A stretch of 64,000 bases of DNA from Cordia subcordata (Eukaryota; Streptophyta; Magnoliopsida; Boraginales; Cordiaceae): NCBI GenBank assembly GCA_028554755.1, contig JAPTOF010000025.1:5443501-5507500 (forward strand), in the 5' to 3' direction. Position 1 is the stretch's first letter. The number at the start of each line of letters is the position of its first letter. Position numbers and translations under genes: made by a program. A model generated the notes under the pieces. The model made no database searches and was not told the DNA's origin. It saw only the letters and a list, made by a program, of their open reading frames with translations. Shown one piece after another: positions 24,384 to 35,140 of this stretch.

Positions 24384-24606
24384 CTGATAATAATTATAGT
24401 AATAGCAACAATAAGAATAAGAATAAGAATAAGAATAATAATAATAAAACTAATAATAGTAATAATAATAACAAAAATACCAATACTAATAACAATAATA
24501 CAACTAATACTAAGAAAAATAATAATAATATTAATAATAGTAGTACCAACAATAATGATAAAACTAATAATAATAACAATCAGAATAAGAAAAAGATTAA
24601 AAAAAC

Positions 24607-24639
<33 letters not shown>

Positions 24640-24686
24640 TAAAACTAATAATAATAACAGTAAGAATAAGAATATGAATAAAAAAA

Positions 24687-24762
<76 letters not shown>

Positions 24763-24830
24763 TGATGATGATGATGATAAAACTAATAATAATAATAATC
24801 CAATAATATTAATAATAATAACACTAATAA
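23757..24830. repeat. Imperfect AAT/AAC/ACT trinucleotide array, about 1.1 kb
   Basis: The array is almost wholly made of AAT with scattered AAC, ACT, AAG and GAT units. The longest pure AAT runs lie near 23,840, 24,320-24,380 and 24,690-24,760. The phase of three is mostly kept, which produces long but meaningless Asn-rich or Ile-rich frames. It sits directly upstream of the PMD gene ATG and may lie in its leader or leader intron. Confidence 0.92.
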
Positions 24831-25270
24831 TTAATTACTATCATTATTATCAAAATTGTTATTATTATTATATTAACATTAACAATAACAATTTCAACGT
24901 AGTGATTCAAATATCGACATCTTAAACTAAACTACACAACAATAACATCAACAATCATATGGGGAGATGTTTATACGTAACATAAACATGCACAACATAT
25001 ATGTACATGCACATCATGAATATATACATAAATACGATACATACAACTATACATACATGTGAAACATGCATATACATGAAATAACTTGAAGAAAACGTAA
25101 AAAAATAATACTTTAAATCGGTAAAAACTTAAAAAAACTTACAATAAGAGGCAAAATCCTAGGCTTGAAGCTTTTTGAGTGAGATTTTGAGTTTTATGGC
25201 TAAAAAAAATGGGGTAAAGGGGGGGGGGGGAATTGCTTTGAGATCAGGTGGGAAAGAAGAGTTGGGGGGG
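24831..25270. other. Leader or promoter-proximal DNA of the PMD gene
   Basis: This is AT-rich DNA with many CATA/TACATG words (24,960-25,080). G runs lie at about 25,218-25,231 and 25,263-25,270. There is no coding capacity. On the minus strand it would be the 5' untranslated region after the TATA box at 25,271. Confidence 0.45.
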
Positions 25271-25278
25271 TATTTATA
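25271..25278 (-). promoter_or_regulatory. TATA box of the PMD gene
   Basis: On the minus strand TATAAATA is followed by a C-run. It sits just inside the right subterminal palindromes, mirroring the TATA box of the transposase gene at the other end. Confidence 0.5.
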
Positions 25279-25288
25279 GCAAAATGTT

Positions 25289-25413
25289 CGGTTTTTGAAT
25301 AGCCGATTTTGGCTATTCAAAAACCAAAAGAGTTAAAATCGAGGGCATTATATATTGTGCCGTTGAGAAGAGATCTTTCGGCTATTCAATAGCCGAAAAA
25401 TCTCTTCTCAACG
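25289..25413. repeat. Right subterminal palindromes, including a 53-nt near-perfect palindrome
   Basis: GAATAGCCGATTTTGGCTATTC lies at about 25,297. At 25,361-25,413 two 26-nt arms with a single mismatch surround one central base, with the core TTCGGCTATTCAATAGCCGAA and outer arms CGTTGAGAAGAGAT. It could form a cruciform or hairpin. Confidence 0.8.
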
Positions 25414-25430
25414 ATTACGTGTATATTTTG

Positions 25431-25559
25431 CACGTTTTCGTTTTTGAATACCCGATTTCGTTTATTGAAAAACCGAAAGTGCTATTTTTGCAATCCAACA
25501 AAAAATAAGGCTATTTTTTAAATTTATTATTTAATTTGTGTTATTTGTAAAAAAACTCC
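25431..25559 (-). repeat. Right terminal inverted repeat of the MULE
   Basis: It is the inverted partner of 17,899-18,028. It ends ACTCC immediately before the TGCTGCACG duplication at 25,560-25,568. Confidence 0.9.
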
Positions 25560-25568
25560 TGCTGCACG

Positions 25569-27240
25569 TGTAGAGGAAGTATTTTTGAAGAATTCTCCAT
25601 ATTGCTTGGTCAATTTTCAAGGAATCAATCCGTCAAAAAAAAAAAAGAAATCAAGTAAAAAAGTGGAGTCCACTCAAGAAATAAAAGAAATGAAAAACAC
25701 AGAAAGAAAGCTATGTTTTTTCTTGGAGGCCATGGCAGAAGGGGAAAAGGCTTTACAAAAAGGGTCTTATCGGTGCAATCCCCCCTACCACTATATATAT
25801 GCATCACATAATGACCTTAAGGTGGAGAGAGACCGTACATGCTTAGCAGCGAATAACATATAAAACCTTTTTCTTTCTTTTATTTTCTTTTTCTTCTAGT
25901 TTCTGTAGGAAAAATTATAGAAATTGCAGCAAAAATTTGTGAAAATTAAATTTAGGATTTCAATAGAAATTCTTGGAGGGATTTTTGGACAGAGAATTTA
26001 GTTTGTTCGTCCTCAAATAATACGATGAGTTTTCTTTTTTAATTTTGCTTTGAATTTAATTATGAACAAAAATTCCTATTATTCAGGATGATAGTTAGGA
26101 ATTATTTTTATTCATATTTCTGAGACTTTGAGATTTGTTCAATTTATGCGTATTTGTGCTTTATTTTTACTAAATTCTTAGTTAATCATTATTATACTTG
26201 TAATTAATTTTGTTAGTTAAGAATTTATACTTTTTGCCGTATAGGGATTTTGTATATTCTTTTCATACAAATATAAATTAATTAATAAGATGAAATATTT
26301 AATTGTGTTAGAATTGATATAGATTAATCCATTAAGATAGTCTATGCCTTTATAATCTCAATTAATTTTCTAGAACCTATTAGATTAATTAATTAGAGCT
26401 AAGTGAGTGATAATTTATGCCAATGAGATATATTATGCCTAAAAAACTTTAGTTATTAATCTAGGTGCATTGGAGCTCGTAGCCATATCTTATGTGCTTA
26501 ATTGGAAATGCCGAAGTCGTAAGCATGAATAGGATAATTTTACTGACCGTCTCCCAAATAACAAATTCCCATTAAATTTAATTCTCACAATATTTTTGGT
26601 TGATTTTTGCAGTTTTTTTTCTTTTAGTTAATTTAGTTTAATTTTAATATTTTCTTTCTCGTATTAGTTAATTTAGTTACATTGAATTTTCAATTGTAGT
26701 TCAAAACTTAGTTTTATTTCTTTTCAATTCCTAACAATAATTCCGATTTCTCATGGTTCAACCCTCTAGTTGTCATTCGCGTGATAAAGAGAAGACCGTT
26801 GACTCGCTCTAGTCCATCGTTGCCACTGATGACGTTGAGCCGCTACATCCATCTCCTTCACTTTCTCCGGTGAATCCACTTCCCGATCCGTCGATCTTTC
26901 ATCATTCTTCCTACTCAGTGGATATCAGATCTATTTGATGTGAGTCGTGTGTGTGGGGGTCTGTGTTGGTGTTATGTTGTGTTGCATGATGTGTGTTGGT
27001 GTATGTCTGTTGGGTGGTAGTCACAGCAAAGGAAATCAGAGTTTCGTTTCAGATTTCACAGTGCCTTTATTCTATTTTTCTTTTTAGAGACCTGAGCACC
27101 CATGGAGGAGGAGATGTGCGAGTTCCTGATTGTTTTCTGGTTTTACTTGGTGAACATTGTGTTCAAAGCTTGTAAAAAATTTTTAATAAAATTGTGAACG
27201 CATTTTGATTAGAAGAAGTACTTATTGTAAAATAAATAAA
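25569..27240. other. Noncoding DNA right of the MULE
   Basis: No supported gene. The sequence continues the noncoding DNA that lies left of the MULE. At 26,755-26,940 a stretch of more balanced composition reads MVQPSSCHSRDKEK and then a stop on the plus strand. It could be a fragment of a retrotransposon gag start, but this is not established. Confidence 0.4.
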
Positions 27241-27244
27241 TTTT

Positions 27245-27915
27245 TTTAATAAAACTTATGTTATTCTTTTCTTTTAAATTAAATTGTATTTGGAGGATGA
27301 AATATTTACGTATTTGTAGAAGATTTAAACAAAAAGTTGCAAAAAATGAAAGAAGCCAAAAGGTTGTGAACATGTGGTGTTTGCTGTTGCGAACATTATT
27401 ATCGATCAACGTTGTGAACATTTTGCTCAAAGTTCGCATTAGATAACCAATTTAATTATTTATGGTTCTGGTGGTGGTAGTGATGTTGGTTGTCATTGTA
27501 GTTGTGATTGGAATGGTGGTGGTGGAGGCGGCTTGATTAGAAGTGTTGGCAGAGAAGGAAAAGGAAATAGAGCTGGCGCCTAGAGTCCATCAAGGAGCAG
27601 TATGTTGGATCCAAGAAGCCTAAGAAGAGGCTCATTAAACTTCTCCCATGCTTGATTTATTTATTTATTTTTTGTCAAATAATTTTATTAGAAGCAGGTG
27701 CTTGATTTCTATAGATCTTCTGCTTTTCTTTGCTTTCACATATGGCTAATCGGGAAGAAGAGATGAATGACTTTTTTGGAGTTCTTTTTTTTTTTATTTG
27801 GAGAATGAAATATTTGTGTGGTGGTGGAAGATTAAAACAAAAAATTACAAAAGATAAAAGAAGCAAAAAGATTGTGATCCAAGTTGTTTGCAGTTGTGAA
27901 CATAAAGTATTAAAA
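27245..27915. repeat. Diverged direct duplication of an AT-rich unit
   Basis: About 150 bases at 27,255-27,380 recur in the same order at 27,775-27,890. Shared words include ATTTGGAG(A/G)ATGAAATATTT, AGATTAAA and AAAAGAAGC. A GGT-rich, TGGTGG-containing spacer (27,465-27,540) lies between them. No protein is supported. Confidence 0.55.
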
Positions 27916-28130
27916 TTGTGAATACGTAATATGAAATGTGTAAATAATTAAAAATTATGAATATATAGTGTAAAAATTATGAACATATAAAATATTATGA
28001 ACATGTAATATAAAGATTATGAATTGTTAGAAATTATAAATATATGGTATAAAAATTGTGATTATATAAAAATTGTGAATGTATAATATTAAAATTATGA
28101 AAATATATTTGAAGATAATTAAAAATTTTA
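27916..28130. repeat. Degenerate minisatellite of AAAATTATGAAYATATAAT units
   Basis: The words AAAATTATGAA or AAAATTGTGAA followed by TATAT recur about ten times with spacing of roughly 18-27 bases. Noncoding. Confidence 0.6.
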
Positions 28131-29455
28131 AAAATAAAATGTAAAAAATGAAATTAAATTTAAAAAGTTCTAAAACTTTTCTTGCCTTTTCTTCTCGTTC
28201 TTTGTCAGTAGCAGAGTTGCAGCTTTTCACATGGTGCAGCAAGCTTGTAAAAAGAATGGCGCAACCTTTTGTCTCTAGGCTAAGCGTGTTTTACACGTAA
28301 AATTGGATGTGTGTAGGCTGTCAACTACACGTAACTTTAGGTGCACCATATAGCCTACCAAAACTCCTCTCTCAACTCTTGTTGAGCATCTATGAAAGGG
28401 GACAGGACTGTGAAATATTATCATTCCTATATCCAAGTAACACAAAGAAATTAGTATTCTAGGTCGATCCCTATATAGGAGCGATAGTAAATTAATTTTG
28501 ATACGCTTTGTATTGCCAACCTTAGATCATATTTGTTCTAAATAAATTTTAAAGGGAAAAAAGTAGAACTTATAATAACATATATATTTTATTACAATTA
28601 CATTTTAGATACCATGCACCCTAAACATTGTGCATCGACCTAGCACTGTACAACCCACAGTAGCGAGTTAACAACTATGTTACTATATAAGTTTACAATA
28701 TTTATATTATATGTTCGCAACTTTTAATTTATTTACTAAATTGGATGTTATATGTTTAAAATTTTAACACTTTATCTGCAAAACTTTTAATTGTTCATAA
28801 ATTTACTTATCCATTACTCTTATATTATATATTAAAAAACTTTATATCATATATTCACATTGATAAATTACATGTTTATGACTCTTTAAGATCTGTCCAC
28901 AATATATGAACGACTTCGGAGCTTGTAACTGGAGGTGTTAGTGGTGTCCAATCGATGATCGAATTGTTGTGTTATATTCGTCGGCGTGAAAAGAGTGAAC
29001 TTGTCAAATTTTTGCATTGATCCAAGAGCCAAATTGTGAGATCTATTGGACGGTGCATCATGCACCTTTGAGTGTATCCATAATGTGGGTGTGTAGTAAA
29101 ATTTGCACATTGCAGGTTGGCAGGGTAGTTCGTTAAATTATTAGTTCAAAAAATAACTAAATTAATAGTCAAGTGAACTCCACTATGTATTGTATATTTC
29201 CATACAATTTAGAAATTGAAGTAGTATCTTGATAATAACAACGATAAGAGAAATTAAAATTCAATCAATTATGGAAAACACATATACTTTGATTATTTTT
29301 AGAACAAGAACGACAGAACAAGCATTACAGGGGATAGGAATAATAATTTTAAGCTTTCAAACTGAAAATTTGTGGTCGACCTGCAACTCAATAACTTTTA
29401 TTCTAATTAACATATGAAATTTATATCAGTTTATTCAAACTCTATTAGAAATAAG
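28131..29455. other. AT-rich noncoding DNA
   Basis: I see no gene or clear mobile-element end in this stretch. Confidence 0.5.
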
Positions 29456-29560
29456 GATTAGGAGCTAGCTCAAGTGGTTGTGATTATTTTCTCCAGTTAT
29501 GAAGTTTTGGGTTTGAATCCCGTAGAAGTGGATTTTAGAAAAAAAGAAAAAAAATCTCAA
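29456..29560 (+). repeat. SINE-like tRNA-derived head
   Basis: A polymerase III A-box-like word, TAGCTCAAGTGG (29,466-29,477), is followed 31 bases later by a B-box-like word, GGTTTGAATCC (29,510-29,520). An A-rich stretch comes after that. The spacing fits plant tRNA-derived SINEs. It is not a tRNA gene, because the arms do not fold into a cloverleaf that I can draw. The copy is short and ends near the Copia LTR at 29,583. Confidence 0.55.
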
Positions 29561-29582
29561 TTAGAAATAGATTTGATTGATC

Positions 29583-29975
29583 TGTAAGTTATATTTATCA
29601 TAAAAGATTCTATAGCATGATCTACTATGTGAAAATTAAACACATAAGATCATTAAGCGGAATTAATATCAAAGGATTACTTCCAGCCATTGATGTGAGT
29701 ACTGCAAAATAAACTTTTGGATTCTTCTAAGCCTTGAACAAATCTCAGTAACAGTGTATTTTCTCTCTTTTGATATGTCAGGCTTAAGGAACTCAAAAGA
29801 AAACGCCTTCTATCTTTATCAGTTTTTTCCCCATTAGAAAAACTGTCACTAGTAGGGTAGTTACCCAATCATGAATAGTTACTAGTAGTTTTTGATTTTA
29901 TAATTAATGGTTTGTTTTTCTGTACTTTATGGAAATATTGGGCCACATAAATAAGAATTTAATTAAATTTTAACA
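29583..29975 (-). repeat. 3' LTR of the Copia element
   Basis: It matches 36,137-36,527 nearly throughout, including the shared words AGCATGATCTA and CCAGCCATTGATGTGA. The polypurine tract follows directly. Confidence 0.9.
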
Positions 29976-30309
29976 TTTTCCCACTTGGTCCACATATTTC
30001 ACCAAATACACAAGCCATCGATTCTCCATATAAGAAACATAACACATGAATCATGGCGATAAGTCCTTTAATAGGCAAGTGTTATCTTCCATGTATTATA
30101 ACGCATTATGCCCCTCCTATAACAAACTTTATGTGATAACATAACTTAATGAATAAGCGTTATGCTTATTCTAGGTCCAAACAAGTAAACCTTTTCAAAC
30201 AACCTAACAAATTTGCACAACTAAATTTTGAAAAGGCATCGAAACTAAACAAGAGTTTCACTGAAAATACCAAATGTACATATGTGAGAAATGAAGTCAC
30301 ATCATGGGA

Positions 30310-32600
30310 CCAAGTCCCATTTTAACTACATAATCCTTGAAAATCTTTGACGGCAAGCCTTCAGTCAAAGGATCAACAATCCTCAATTTAGTGCTAATGT
30401 GTTCAATGACCACTTTCTTTTCTTTAACACGTTCCCGAATGGCTAAGTATTTAATGTCGATATGTTTCCTTCGACTACCGCTCTTATTATTCTTAGCTGT
30501 GAAAATAGCAGCTGAATTGTCTTAGTATAACGACAATGCCATAGAAACAGAATCAACAATTCTAAGCGTAGACATGAAACTCTTTAACCATACACCATGC
30601 GAGGTTGCCTCAAAACAAGAAACGAACTCAGCTTCTATAGTAGAGGTTGCAGTCAAGGTTGGTTTCACACTTTTCCAAGATACAGCTCCAGCAGCTAGCA
30701 TAAAATATAACCTAAAGTGGATTTTCATGAATCCATACAGCCAGCATAGTCTGAATCTGAGTAACCAATAATCTCTAGCTCATCGGTTCGTCTATACATA
30801 AGCATGTAATCCTTAGTTCCTTGAAGATGCCTCATGACCTTTTTTGCAGCTTTCTAGCGGACCAAACTTGGGTTACTCTGATATCTTCCTAACATTCCTA
30901 TAGCAAATGCAATGTCAAGCCTTGTGCAGACCTGTGCATACATAAGGCTTCCAATATCTGAAGCATATGGAATGTTTTTCATCTGTTCTTGCTAAAAGTC
31001 ATTTTGAGAGCACTGGTCCAAGCTAAGCTTGTCACCTTTGACAATGGATGCGACACTTGGTGAATAGTCCTTCATTTGAAATCTCTCTAACACTTGATTA
31101 AGATAGGTCTCTTGAGATAAACTCGGAATATACCGAGTTCTATCTCTGTGGATCTTTATGCCAATGACATAAGATGCCTTACCCATATCTTTCATATCAA
31201 AATTCCTAGAGAGAAATTGTTTCACCTCATGAAGCAACCCCTTATCATTGCTTGCAAGTAAGATGTCATCCACATATAGAATAAGGAAACAAATCTTGCT
31301 CCCACTGACCTTGTGGTATATACATTGATCCATGACATTCTCTTCAAAACCGAACTAAGAGATCACACTATGAAACTTTAAATACCACTGACGGGAAGCT
31401 TATTTCAATCCATATATGGATTTCTTAAGCTTGTATACCAAATACTTACCATGACTAGAGGAGAATCCTTTAGGTTATTTCGTATAAACCTCTTCCTCCA
31501 GATCACCATTTAGAAATGCCATTTTGACATCTATCTAATGCAACTCTATATCAAAATGGGCAACTAATGCCATAATTACACGAAAAAAATCTTTCTTTGA
31601 CACGGAAGAAAAGGTCTCCACGTAATCGACTCCTTCCTTTTGAGTGAATCCTCTGGCAACTAGTCTTGCTTTATATCTTTCAATGTTGCCTAATAAGTCT
31701 TTCTTGGTTTTAAAGACCCATTTACATCCAATACCCTTTGCACCATCATGCAACTCGAAAAGATCCCAGACTCTATTTGATGCCATTGAATCAATCCCAT
31801 CTTTCATGGCTTTATACCACAATTCAGATTTGTTGCAACACATGGCTTATGAGAACATTTCAGGGTCATATTCGACTCCAACATTATACTCTTCATACCA
31901 CAATTCAGATTTGTTGCAACTCATGGCTTGTGAGAACATTTCAGGGTCATCTTCGACTCCAACATTATACTCAAATTCTTGTAGATACAACATATAGTCA
32001 TCAGGAATTGCTAGTTTTCTTACTTTAGTAGATCTTCTTAATGTTGTACCAATACCCTCTTAAGGAGCATGTTGTTCAACTGGATCTTCAAAAACTTCAG
32101 GTATTCGTTGAAAAAGATCTACTGGATCATTATCAGCAACTTGAGGAGGTTCAGGAATTGGTTGTTCAACACGCACTTGAACTGGAGGAGCGTGGTGAAT
32201 AGCAATTGTTTGTCCATGACTCGAAGTGGAAGGTTGTGTAATAGGGTAATCTCTCTCAAATCTAACACCAAATGATCTGTCACTCCCACCAATCAAGTCA
32301 TTCTCAAGAAACTTTACATTTCTTGATTCCACAATCCTGGTGCTATGAGATGGACAATAAAATCTATATCCCTTAGACTTCTCAGCATATCCAATGAAAT
32401 ACCCACTAATAGTCCTTGGGTCCAACTTCTTCTCTTGTTGGTTATAAACTCTAACTTCAGACGGGTATCTCAAAATGCATACATGTTGCAAACTCGGTTT
32501 CCAACCTTTAAATAACTCAAACGGCATCTTTAGAATAGCCTTGGTTGGAATTCGATTTAATATGTACACTGCCATCTTAAGAGCTTCAATCCACAAGAAA
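30310..32600 (-). pseudogene. Copia pol: integrase C-terminus, reverse transcriptase, RNase H
   Basis: Integrase C-terminal region 32,060-32,596: WIEALKMAVYILNRIPTKA, FELFKGWKPS and GYFIGYAEKSKGYRFY. RT N-terminus 31,535-31,843: CKWVFKTKKD and YKARLVARGFTQKEGVDY. RT core 30,992-31,333: LILYVDDILLASND catalytic box, then YLNQVLERFQM. RNase H to about 30,310: RRKHIDIKYLAIRERVKE and STKLRIVDPLTEGLP read through several stops. The breaks lie at 31,334-31,534 (stops in the AFLNGDL-to-YGLK stretch) and around 30,730-30,990. An 81-bp in-frame duplication lies near the integrase-RT junction. Confidence 0.85.
31814..31975. repeat. 81-bp tandem duplication inside the Copia pol
   Basis: ATACCACAATTCAGATTTG starts at 31,814 and again at 31,895, and the two units differ at only a few bases. 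Eighty-one bases is 27 codons, so the frame is kept. Confidence 0.85.
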
Positions 32601-32611
32601 TTAGGAAGCTT

Positions 32612-33237
32612 TCAGCATGCTAACATACTTCTCACCATGTCTAATAGTGTTCGGTTTCTTCTTTCTACTACACCATTTTGGCTTGGAGAACCCAGTGTAG
32701 TGTATTGGGCAATAATCCCATGTTCAACAAGAAACTTTGCAAAAGGACCAGCTACTTGTCCATCCTGAGTGTATCTAACACAGTACTCACCACCTCTATC
32801 TGATCTCACGGTCTTAATTTGCTTACCGCATTGTTTCTCTATTTCTGTCTAAAACACCTTAAAAGCATCTAGTGTTTCATACTTGTTATTAAGCAAGTAG
32901 AGATACATGTAATGTGAGAAATCATCTATGAAAGACGTAAAGTACTTTTGACAATGTGCGTCCATGTCCGAACAACATATGTTTGCATGAATGATCTCTA
33001 ATAGGCCTAAACTCCTCTTGGCACCTTTCTTTGACATGTTGGTCTGCTTTTCCTTTATGCAATCCACACAAATCTCAAAATCAGTAAAATCTAGAGTGCT
33101 AAGTACTACATCATTGACTAATATCTTAATCCTATGCATGGAGATATGTCTTAATCTCCGGTGCCACAACATAGAGGATTTTTCATTCATAACACATCTT
33201 TTAACACCAGTGTTATTTTGAATATGCAAGGCAGTAA
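32612..33237 (-). pseudogene. Copia integrase: pre-integrase zinc region and catalytic core
   Basis: Reading down the minus strand: LWHRRLRHISMHRI (His pair of the HHCC region), CVDCIKEKQ (Cys pair), the core with FTSFIDDFSHYMYLYLL, RSDRGGEY (33 to 32.8 kb), then GIIAQYTTLGSPSQNGVVERRNRTL with the catalytic Glu. A frame break lies at about 32,810-32,850. The motifs are those of Copia integrases. Confidence 0.85.
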
Positions 33238-33888
33238 TAGCCTGTTTGGAATTGTCTTATCTGAAATCTGAAATCTGATAAGCATCTTATCTGATAAGTG
33301 TCTTATAAGAAATAAGTGTCTGATACAATAAGACTGTTTGGTTTGTCAGTTGAAATGCTGTTATAAATTACTTTGATAATAATTTTATCAATTTTAACTC
33401 ATGCTATTTTAATTTTATAATTAATAATAAATTATAAAATATAAATATTAATTAATTTTCAATTTTTTTAAAAAAAATTTAAATTTTTGAAATTTTAATT
33501 TTTACTATTTAATTTTTAATATTTTTTATTTTTTATTTTTTAAATTTGAAATTTTTAAATTTTTTATTTTAATTTTTAATCTTTAATTTTTAATATTTAA
33601 TATTTTGTTTTTAAATTTTAAATTTTTATTTTTATTTTAAATTTTTAAATTTTATTTTTTTAATTTTTTTAATTTAAAATTTTTAAATTTTTATTTTTAA
33701 TTATTTTCTAACTAATAAAATAAGATATAAGTACCCAAAACCCAACTTATTTTTTATAATTACAAATAAGACATCTTATGAAAAGTATCTTATAAGTATC
33801 TTATAATCAGCCGATAACAAATAATCTTTTTCACATAAGTTGTCAAATAAGATAAGTGTCTTATAATAAGATTCAAACAAACACAGCA
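33238..33888. mobile_element. MITE nested in the Copia element, TAA target duplication
   Basis: TAA flanks both ends (33,235-33,237 and 33,889-33,891). The termini TAGCCTGTTTGGAATTG and CAAACAAACACAGCA are imperfect inverted repeats, and inside them the words CTTATCTGATAAGTGTCTTAT and ATAAGTGTCTTATAATAAG mirror each other. The interior (33,440-33,710) is almost pure A/T. The Copia protein frame resumes on both sides. The TAA duplication suggests a PIF/Harbinger (Tourist-like) origin. Confidence 0.75.
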
Positions 33889-35140
33889 TAAATGTGGCAT
33901 CATTTTGTAAATTAATTCGCGACCATCAGAAAAATTACCACTCCCAACCATGTTAGATTTATAAAACAAACCAAATCCAACATCTGAAAAAGAAAAAGCA
34001 ATATCCTAAAAGTACAAGTCTTGAACCAAAAATCAAATTTCTAGAGAAATTTGGAATATAAAATGTCTTTTCCAAATTTAAAACACAGCCACTACTAAGT
34101 ACTAAAATGCAAGTTCCTACTACCTTCACATGAGAACGCAACTTGTTTCCTGAATAGATGCATTCCTTATTGCCCACTGGCTTCCTTGGGTTTTGCAAAC
34201 CCTACAAGAAATTTGTAACATAGACTGTAGAACCAGAATCAATCCACCATGTGTTATGATCAACATCAACCATATTAGATTCATAACAAACAAGTGAGAG
34301 TAGGTTCTCTTTCTTCTCAAGCCAAGTCTTAAATTTAGGACAATCTTTCTTAATGTGTCTCTTCTTCTTACAAAAGTAGCACTTGGATTCTTTCTTAATA
34401 CCTCATTGAGGAGATATCTTTTCCTTTCCCTTATTTTTGGCTTGGTATTTGCTTTTTCCTTGAGTTGCCAGATGTACACTATCTCCAGCTTCTATAAACA
34501 GCCTCCTTTCCTCTTGAACACACATGGTCATCAGCATGGACCACTTATCTTTATATGTGTTATAAGAGATCTTGAAGGGTCCATATTGTTGCGAAAGAGA
34601 GTTCAGAATGTGGTGCACAAGGAAAGATTCTGACGTAGTAACCTCAAGAGTATTAAGCTGAGCCGCTAAATCTCTCATATGCATGATATGTTCACGCAAT
34701 CCTTTGATACTGATGAGCCTTGTGGTGGAAAACTTCATAATCAGGGTGCTCGACAATGCCTTATCTGAAGACTCAAACTGCTAATAAATAGCCTTCAGTA
34801 GCTTGCGGGCATTGTCATACTGGTCGACAGAACCCCGAATGCTAGATGAGATGTTGGTCTTTATGAACATCACGCAAAGGCGATTAGATAGCTCCCACTT
34901 TTCATAAAGCTCAACCTCATCAGGCTCACTATTCTTCATAATTTGAGGTGTTTCGTCTTTCCGCATAGCATAATCAATATCCATCCACCGCAAATGAAGG
35001 AAGATTCTCTTCTTCCACACCTTATAATTATCAACTTTGAGCTCAGGAATTTCACATTTCATATCAAATATATTCAAAGGTTGAAAAACTGCATAAAATA
35101 AAATAATATTCATGCTTATGTCAAAAATTGAGACCAATAC
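33889..35140 (-). pseudogene. Copia gag, zinc knuckle and protease
   Basis: The gag start at about 35,137-34,781 carries ELKVDNYKVWKKRIFLHLRW (typical UBN2/Copia gag) and continues at 34,756-34,403 with LREHIMHMRDLAAQLNTLE. A CCHC zinc knuckle, CYFCKKKRHIKKDC, lies near 34,345-34,385. The aspartic protease motif WWIDSGST lies near 34,225-34,250. A stop near 34,200 and frame changes interrupt it. After FYIPNFSRNLI the reading reaches the nested MITE. Confidence 0.85.

Larger units (their letters stand above)
17899..25559. mobile_element. Mutator-like element (MULE), 7.66 kb, with mudrA-like and PMD genes
   Basis: It has terminal inverted repeats of 130 bp (17,899-18,028) and 129 bp (25,431-25,559), starting GGA(A/G)TTTTTTTAC. 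By eye they differ by about eight substitutions and a one-base gap. A perfect 9-bp duplication flanks the element. Within it lie: left subterminal palindromes (18,045-18,310); a TATA-bearing promoter; a decayed mudrA-like transposase on plus (18,464-21,047); a decayed plant-mobile-domain gene on minus (21,261-23,730); an AAT-type array (23,757-24,830); a second TATA promoter on minus; and right subterminal palindromes (25,289-25,413). The layout is two convergent genes, each transcribed inward from its own terminal repeat, as in MuDR, but with a PMD gene in the second position. Both genes carry stops, so the copy is not autonomous. Confidence 0.92.

Noticed and set aside
23757..24925. Long Asn-rich, Ile-rich and Leu-rich open frames on both strands
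   Set aside because: They are translations of the AAT-type array in different frames; all frames are open because the repeat lacks stops, and nothing else supports a protein.
25585..25863. 92-residue frame right of the MULE
   Set aside because: It is Lys- and Glu-rich because of A-rich sequence, with no family resemblance.
29456..29530. A tRNA gene
   Set aside because: The A-box- and B-box-like words are present but I cannot fold an acceptor stem and cloverleaf; a SINE head fits better.
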